Source: Actinomycetota bacterium (lineage in GTDB: Bacteria; Actinomycetota; Humimicrobiia; Humimicrobiales; Humimicrobiaceae). From it: a stretch of DNA of 11,169 nt. The stretch covers positions 1 through 11,169 of the forward strand of contig JAFGDA010000015.1 of the NCBI GenBank assembly GCA_016932375.1, in the 5' to 3' direction. The position numbers and the translations under genes are program-made. The notes under the pieces were generated by a model that made no database searches, was not told the DNA's origin, and saw nothing but the letters and a program-made list of their open reading frames with translations. Below are positions 7,336-11,169 of this stretch, in pieces (position 1 is the first letter of the stretch; each line of letters begins with the position of its first letter).

Positions 7336-7689
7336 ATGAATTATAAATGGAAAATTTTTCTGGCTGACTTAAACCCTGTTACAGGCTCTGAGCAGAAAGG
7401 TAAAAGGCCGGTGCTTATTGTAAGTGATGATGACTACAGTAGCCTGATGCCACTTGTAACAATTCTGCCTGTAACATCACTAAAGCCGGGGAGGGAAATT
7501 TACCCTAATGAAGTGCTGGTAGAAAAACAATTTAAGGGAGAGTCAGGTTTGATAAAAGACTCTGTAGTTCTTGCCCACCAGATAAGGACAATTTCAAAGA
7601 AAAGATTGATAAATAAACTGGGTACCATAAATAATACCGCATTGAAGCAGAATATCGATGAGGCTTTAAGGATTCACCTGAATTTATAA
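7336..7689 (+). CDS. MazF/PemK-family mRNA interferase toxin
   Basis: 117 residues, normal length for MazF/PemK endoribonucleases, which cleave single-stranded RNA at short motifs when free of antitoxin. Seen: the N-terminal strand KIFLADLNPVTGSEQKGKRPVLIVS (begins at residue 6) with the catalytic-type Arg24 in GKRPVLIV, and LPVTSL (44-49) with Thr47; these match the Arg and Thr pair of Bacillus MazF one position later. The GLIKDSVVLAHQIRTISKKRL segment (71-91) is the conserved later strand and helix. All expected core residues are present, so the toxin is probably active. GGAA just after the antitoxin stop (7321-7324), about 11 bases before the ATG, is the likely ribosome-binding site; the pair is one operon. 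The recognised RNA motif cannot be predicted. Confidence 0.92.
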   Translation: MNYKWKIFLADLNPVTGSEQKGKRPVLIVSDDDYSSLMPLVTILPVTSLKPGREIYPNEVLVEKQFKGESGLIKDSVVLAHQIRTISKKRLINKLGTINNTALKQNIDEALRIHLNL

Positions 7690-7778
7690 AATTGTCAACT
7701 TTATCGTGTGTAACTTCGACCCTGGGTAAAAAACTTAACATTAATATAATTTGAATGATTATAAGTTGTAAATAGCAA

Positions 7779-9245
7779 TTGGAAGATATTAATAACATAA
7801 ATTGTGATATCTCAATAAAAAAGTACCGGTTACTGCTTTGCGGACTGGTGACAGGTATAGTTTTTGATGTATTTTTTTATAATAAGACTCTTGGAATCTC
7901 GTACCCCGTATTTATATTACTGATCCTGACGATAACTGTTTTTATATTCTTTAAAGCTCATGACAGGCTGGAAAACAGGACCTGGATCTGGGCGGCGCCA
8001 ATATTGATACTTTCAATTACATTTGCCATATATTCCAATCAGGTATTGAAGGTTCTGAATTCCATAATCATCCCTTACCTGGTGATTATGATGATATCGC
8101 TGGTCTCTGCAACCAACAGGGCAGAATGGTCCGATATCAGGTTTTTAGCCGACTTTTTTAAGAGGGTGTTTACCCCTTTCAGATATATCCATATGCCATT
8201 TATCACTTTTTCCAGGATGCAGGACAGGGGCGGTGAAAATAAAAAAAGGATATTTCCCAGGGTAGCAATAGGGGTACTTATATCAATTCCCATACTTGCC
8301 ATTATAATATGGCTTCTTTCTTCAGCCGATATTGTGTTTAAAGACCTCTTTATAAACATTCCTGTCTCGAATATAGTAAGGCACTTTTTCCTGGTGCTTG
8401 CGGTAACCGTCTATACCATAAGTTTTTTCTGGGCGCTGGTCGGTTCATATGGTGGGAAGGAAAGACCGGGATACGAAAAGATAAACTGGAAAAGGTTTCT
8501 TGACCCTGTAATACTGATGACCCTGCTGGGCCTTTTAAATATTGTATTCTGTGTCTTTTCTATCATACAGTTCAAATACCTGTTCGGGGGCGAGTCATAT
8601 ATCCTGCCTTCTGCTTTTACTTATGCAGAATATGCAAGAAGGGGTTTTTTTGAACTGGTGGCAGTAGCAGTTATTAATTTCCTTATCATCCTCATAACTG
8701 TCTCATTCTTAAAAAAAGAGGGCAAGAAGGCTGATATTGCCATTAAAATACTGCTTTCACTGCTGGCAGGCTTCACCTTTGTGATGCTGGCATCGGCTTT
8801 CTACAGGATGCTTGTTTATGAGAAGGCTTACGGTTTTACCTACCTGAGGATATTTGTGCAGGCATTTATGGTGCTGTTATTTTTTCTTTTTATCATAAAT
8901 ATAGTATTTATCTGGTATGAAAGATTGCCGATAATTAAGGCTTACTTCATAACAACCCTTGCAGTTTATATTGCATTAAATTTTGCCAATGTCGATATCA
9001 TCATAGCCAGCAACAATATACAAAGGTATGATGAAACAGGCGAGCTGGATATGGAGTACCTGAAAGATCTGTCCTGTGATGCCATACCCGAAATGGAGGA
9101 GCTGCTCGAAGACGGGAAAGTTAGAGATGAGGTACTGGAATATTTTAAGCAGAAAAAAACTGAGCTTCAGGAACAGGATGGGTGGCAGAGCCTTAATTAT
9201 TCCAGGGCCAGGGCATCTGCTGTAATAGGAAGATATGTAAAATAA
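7779..9245 (+). CDS. DUF4173 family polytopic membrane protein
   Basis: 488 residues from the TTG. About ten to eleven hydrophobic segments are visible (roughly 17-34, 40-58, 69-86, 90-111, 160-187, 201-222, 241-265, 288-311, 321-345, 355-379, 387-410), then a soluble C-terminal tail of about 75 residues, predicted by charge to be cytoplasmic. Family hallmarks are FTYAEYARRGFFELVAVAVIN (280-300), EKAYGFTYLRIF (348-359) and NNIQRYDETGELDMEYLKDLSCDA (412-435). DUF4173 has no established function; members often lie near sensor or regulator genes, but no two-component genes are seen here. The start is uncertain: an in-frame stop (7773-7775) precedes the TTG and no Shine-Dalgarno lies before it, while GGAAG (7781-7785) would suit a start a few codons downstream where only ATT or ATA occur. 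A TATAAT (7745-7750) lacks a clear -35 box. Confidence 0.88.
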   Translation: MEDINNINCDISIKKYRLLLCGLVTGIVFDVFFYNKTLGISYPVFILLILTITVFIFFKAHDRLENRTWIWAAPILILSITFAIYSNQVLKVLNSIIIPYLVIMMISLVSATNRAEWSDIRFLADFFKRVFTPFRYIHMPFITFSRMQDRGGENKKRIFPRVAIGVLISIPILAIIIWLLSSADIVFKDLFINIPVSNIVRHFFLVLAVTVYTISFFWALVGSYGGKERPGYEKINWKRFLDPVILMTLLGLLNIVFCVFSIIQFKYLFGGESYILPSAFTYAEYARRGFFELVAVAVINFLIILITVSFLKKEGKKADIAIKILLSLLAGFTFVMLASAFYRMLVYEKAYGFTYLRIFVQAFMVLLFFLFIINIVFIWYERLPIIKAYFITTLAVYIALNFANVDIIIASNNIQRYDETGELDMEYLKDLSCDAIPEMEELLEDGKVRDEVLEYFKQKKTELQEQDGWQSLNYSRARASAVIGRYVK

Positions 9246-9283
9246 TGATTATGCAGTCCATATGATGATTTTGCTCGAAATGA

Positions 9284-9515
9284 TTATACTCTTTTTTGTT
9301 TGCACGGGAATACCAGATAACGGATGAACTTTTAAATATAATTACTGTAATAGCTAAAACTGCCGGAAAATAAAGGATGGGATATATCAGATCCCATCAG
9401 CTTAAAGTGCCAGATGCATTAATTGCTGCGACTGCAAAAATCAATAGAGTGTTGATGGTAACTAAAATACTATGCATTCCCAATGGATGATATTATTAAT
9501 ATAAGGTCTTATTAA
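9284..9515 (+). pseudogene. Decayed C-terminal half of a PIN-domain (VapC-type) toxin gene
   Basis: No intact gene is present, but the conceptual translation is recognisable. One frame reads REYQITDELLNIITVIAKTAGK, a TAA stop (9371-9373), then YIRSHQLKVPDALIAATAK (9383-9439) and RVLMVTK (to 9466). A +1 shift at the A-run 9464-9467 continues as KYYAFPMDDIINIRSY and a TAA at 9513-9515. The LKxPDALIAATA block, the LVT strand and the FPMDDI tail are the C-terminal hallmarks of PIN-domain ribonuclease toxins. An upstream piece in another frame (9265-9300, LLEMIILFF) may be a further remnant. The N-terminal half with the first catalytic acids and any antitoxin gene are absent. Recognition rests on motif memory, not a search. 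Confidence 0.7.
9367..9398 (-). terminator. Possible intrinsic terminator for the DeoR-family gene transcript
   Basis: GATGGGAT (9376-9383) and ATCCCATC (9391-9398) form a perfect eight-pair stem with a seven-base loop. Read on the minus strand, the stem is followed by CTTTATTTT (9375-9367), a T-rich tail. It lies about 180 bases past the regulator's stop, inside the PIN relic. There is no T-run on the + side, so it would act only on leftward transcripts. Confidence 0.4.
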
Positions 9516-9573
9516 TATTGAAAAACAATAAAAAATAAACTAATAGAAGGAAAATTTTGTAATTTTAGACTAT

Positions 9574-10350
9574 TTAAACTCTTGTAATTCTTACATCGCT
9601 TTTAGAAAACTTTGTGTAAATTTCATCGTTTAACCCATTGTCGGTGATTATCTCATCAACTTTATTGAGAAGTCCAATTTTTATAAACGCACTCTTACAG
9701 AATTTCGAATGATCCATTGGTGCAATCACTTTTTCAGAGGCATTAAAAATAGCTTTTATGACCTGTGCTTCCTCTTCATTAGTTGTCATAAAGCCATCAT
9801 CAATATTTAAAGCTATAACGCCGATGAAAGATATATTTATCGTAATATCCCTGAAGAAATCCTGGGTATAATTACCGGTAAAAAGGTTTGAGACAACCTG
9901 CAATTTCCCTCCCGGACAGTATATTTCAAAATTTGTGTTTCTGTTTATAGTTTCTATCCAGAGATAGTCAAGTATTGGGGGAAAGCAGGTTATTATTTTA
10001 AGGTTTCTTTTTGAGCTTAAATTTTTTGCAATCTCAAGGCAGGTTGTGCCGCCCTGAAGCAATATAGTAGAACCGTCTTTAATTCTTTTAGCACACTCAG
10101 CTGCAATATGCCTTTTTTCTTTCTGCATTTTTGTGATTTGTTTTAAATAATGTATTTCAGATATCTGGTCACTTCGTTTTGCAGCTCCGCCATAAGTTTT
10201 ATCAATAAGACCTCTTTTTTCCAGGATTTCAAGGTCGCGCCTGATTGTTATCTCTGATACATTGAATTGTTCTTTTAATTCAGGAATTGAAATGGAATTT
10301 TTAGCTTTTACCAGTTCGATTATCTGGTTTCTTCTATTTTCAGGTATCAT
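9574..10350 (-). CDS. DeoR/GlpR-family transcriptional regulator
   Basis: 258 residues, typical for the family. The N-terminal winged helix-turn-helix (about 6-56) contains SIPELKEQFNVSEITIRRDLEIL (21-43), the family's recognition region, then RGLIDKTYGGA. The C-terminal DeoRC sensor domain shows DGSTILLQGGTTCLEIAKNL (92-111), a phosphosugar-binding loop, and APMDHSKFCKSAF (210-222). Gln99-Gly-Gly replaces the more common Asp/Asn-Ala/Ser-Gly before TTC. DeoR proteins usually repress sugar-catabolic operons and are released by a phosphorylated intermediate. The gene is divergent from an amidohydrolase whose promoter is bracketed by a 13-bp inverted repeat, the obvious target site; its own promoter is not clear, and its ribosome-binding site (GAAG about 12 bases upstream) is weak, consistent with low expression. 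The effector cannot be named. Confidence 0.92.
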   Translation of the reverse strand: MIPENRRNQIIELVKAKNSISIPELKEQFNVSEITIRRDLEILEKRGLIDKTYGGAAKRSDQISEIHYLKQITKMQKEKRHIAAECAKRIKDGSTILLQGGTTCLEIAKNLSSKRNLKIITCFPPILDYLWIETINRNTNFEIYCPGGKLQVVSNLFTGNYTQDFFRDITINISFIGVIALNIDDGFMTTNEEEAQVIKAIFNASEKVIAPMDHSKFCKSAFIKIGLLNKVDEIITDNGLNDEIYTKFSKSDVRITRV

Positions 10351-10422
10351 AGCAATATTAATCTTCTATATTATTATTTTGCATGATTTTACCACTTACA
10401 GTAGAAAAAAAAAACCTTTTTT

Positions 10423-10477
10423 TGATAAACTATTGACTTTATTATGTAAAATTAATAAAATATACAACAGTTTATCA
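10423..10477. promoter_or_regulatory. Paired operator half-sites bracketing the amidohydrolase promoter
   Basis: TGATAAACTATTG (10423-10435) and CAACAGTTTATCA (10465-10477) form an inverted repeat matching at 12 of 13 positions, with the outer eight bases perfect. Centre-to-centre distance is 42 bp, about four helical turns, so both sites face the same side of the DNA. The left arm overlaps the -35 box and the right arm spans the expected transcription start. This suits a repressor that blocks or loops over the promoter; the adjacent DeoR-family gene is the natural candidate. Confidence 0.65.
10433..10461 (+). promoter_or_regulatory. Sigma-70-type promoter of the amidohydrolase gene
   Basis: TTGACT (10433-10438), a 17-base spacer and TAAAAT (10456-10461) match the consensus at five of six bases in each box. 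Transcription would start near 10468, giving a leader of about 24 bases. Just upstream, ten A (10405-10414), CC and seven T (10417-10423) form a bent, AT-rich tract in the position of an UP element. Confidence 0.65.
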
Positions 10478-10491
10478 TTAATACTATAGAA

Positions 10492-11169
10492 ATGATTATA
10501 GACAGCCATACACATATATTCCCATTCGGTTTTATTACTAAAGACATTGGAGACTGGTTTAAAAATACTTATGGTTTAAAAGATTCCAGTTTTGGGCCAG
10601 ATGAACTGTTAAAAGAAATGGATAAAAATAGAGTTGAAAAAAGCATAGTGCTCCCGGTGATTAAGGAAAACGAGTTTGAAGAAATTAATGATTATATGTG
10701 TAAGGTACAGCAAAAATGGCCGGAAAGATTTATCTGCTTTGGAACCATAAACCCCCAGGAAACTTCACTATGTTTAAAAGAGTTAAAGAGAATGAAAACT
10801 AAGCTTGGATTAAAAGGTATAAAGCTGCATCCCACATTACAGGCTTTTTACCCAAATGACAGAAATATGTTTAAAATCTATGAACTTGCTGAAAAACTCG
10901 AACTTCCGATTTTGTTTCACTCCGGTTTTGGTGGTCTTGTTAAATTAACAGATAAATATTCACAGCCTATTTACCTGGATGAAATTGCATGCAGTTTCAA
11001 TGAGCTGAAGATAATAATCGCCCATGGAGGAAGGTATTTTTATGAGGAGACAGCCATGCTGCTGAGAAAACATAAAAATGTTTTTACGGAAATATCCACA
11101 AACTTGCCAAAAAACACAGAAAATGAAAGTTATAAAAACATTTTACTGATTGAACTTTTAAAGAAAATA
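10492..11169 (+). CDS. Amidohydrolase-2 family metal-dependent hydrolase (3' truncated by window)
   Basis: 226 codons are visible and the frame is open at the window end; family members usually have about 250-330. The opening IIDSHTHIFP carries the metal-binding HxH pair, His6 and His8. LKGIKLHPTLQAFYP (107-121, Lys111 and His113), PILFHSGFG with His143 (139-147) and IIAHGGRYFYEETAMLL with His178 (175-191) are the other conserved barrel strands with putative metal or catalytic residues; the late aspartate expected on strand eight lies beyond the window. The family includes hydrolases, lactonases and non-oxidative decarboxylases of small cyclic or carboxylic substrates, so the reaction cannot be set. 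ATG at 10492 gives the conserved N-terminus; no strong Shine-Dalgarno precedes it, and the leader is short. The divergent DeoR-type regulator suggests induction by a sugar-like intermediate. Cytoplasmic. Confidence 0.85.
   Translation, partial: MIIDSHTHIFPFGFITKDIGDWFKNTYGLKDSSFGPDELLKEMDKNRVEKSIVLPVIKENEFEEINDYMCKVQQKWPERFICFGTINPQETSLCLKELKRMKTKLGLKGIKLHPTLQAFYPNDRNMFKIYELAEKLELPILFHSGFGGLVKLTDKYSQPIYLDEIACSFNELKIIIAHGGRYFYEETAMLLRKHKNVFTEISTNLPKNTENESYKNILLIELLKKI

Noticed and set aside
7077..7337. An 86-codon minus-strand frame opposite the antitoxin gene
   Set aside because: Exact shadow of the antitoxin, which has a good ribosome-binding site, a recognisable fold and a partner toxin.
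9493..9518. Direct repeat TTATTAATAT, two copies with a 16-base period
   Set aside because: Low-complexity AT-rich sequence at the end of the PIN relic; too short and only two copies, so probably chance.
10262..10489. A 75-codon + strand frame across the DeoR start and the divergent intergenic region
   Set aside because: It is antisense to the helix-turn-helix coding region and runs through the promoter and operator of the amidohydrolase gene; no family resemblance.

Overview
The window looks like a chromosome segment of an anaerobic, low-to-moderate GC bacterium. The gene set (DUF1846 protein, DUF4173 membrane protein, D-lyxose isomerase, MazF-type toxin, DeoR regulator, corrinoid-type UroD-superfamily methyltransferase), the frequent AGG and ATA codons, the Shine-Dalgarno sites and the sigma-70-like promoters fit a clostridial Bacillota member or a related deep-branching anaerobe. 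No rRNA or tRNA is present to settle the lineage, so this is an inference. All clear genes except the DeoR regulator lie on the + strand.

Layout. 1-858 is the 3' part of a UroD-superfamily gene whose zinc-site residues resemble MtaA/MtbA/CmuA methyltransferases. A 400-base gap with palindromic and nested-hairpin structure follows. 1259-2788 encodes a DUF1846 (UPF0371) protein and 2899-4110 a class I aspartate-type aminotransferase. 4241-5143 is a serine alpha/beta hydrolase. From a good promoter at 5249-5278, a two-gene sugar operon follows: a cupin D-lyxose isomerase (5318-5869) and, with no intergenic base, a GTG-started galactose-mutarotase-like protein (5870-6922).

The right half is more accessory. 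7081-7689 is a type II toxin-antitoxin pair (ribbon-helix-helix antitoxin plus MazF-like toxin). 7779-9245 is a DUF4173 polytopic membrane protein with a poor start. At about 9284-9515 I recognise the decayed C-terminal half of a PIN-domain (VapC-type) toxin with an in-frame stop and a frameshift. 9574-10350 (minus) is a DeoR-family regulator, divergent from an amidohydrolase-2 gene that starts at 10492 and runs off the window. Their shared intergenic region holds a near-consensus promoter facing the amidohydrolase, bracketed by a 13-bp inverted repeat. This makes a self-contained regulator/operator/target unit.

How the genes work together. The isomerase and mutarotase probably act one after the other on a free aldose (lyxose or mannose type): ring-form interconversion, then isomerisation to a ketose. 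The DeoR protein probably represses the amidohydrolase, and DeoR proteins usually sense phosphorylated sugars, so that hydrolase may belong to a sugar-derived pathway. The other genes are neighbours with no clear shared pathway. I see no CRISPR array, insertion sequence, or clearly new multi-gene system. The best leads are the DeoR operator architecture, the PIN relic and the structured leader regions.
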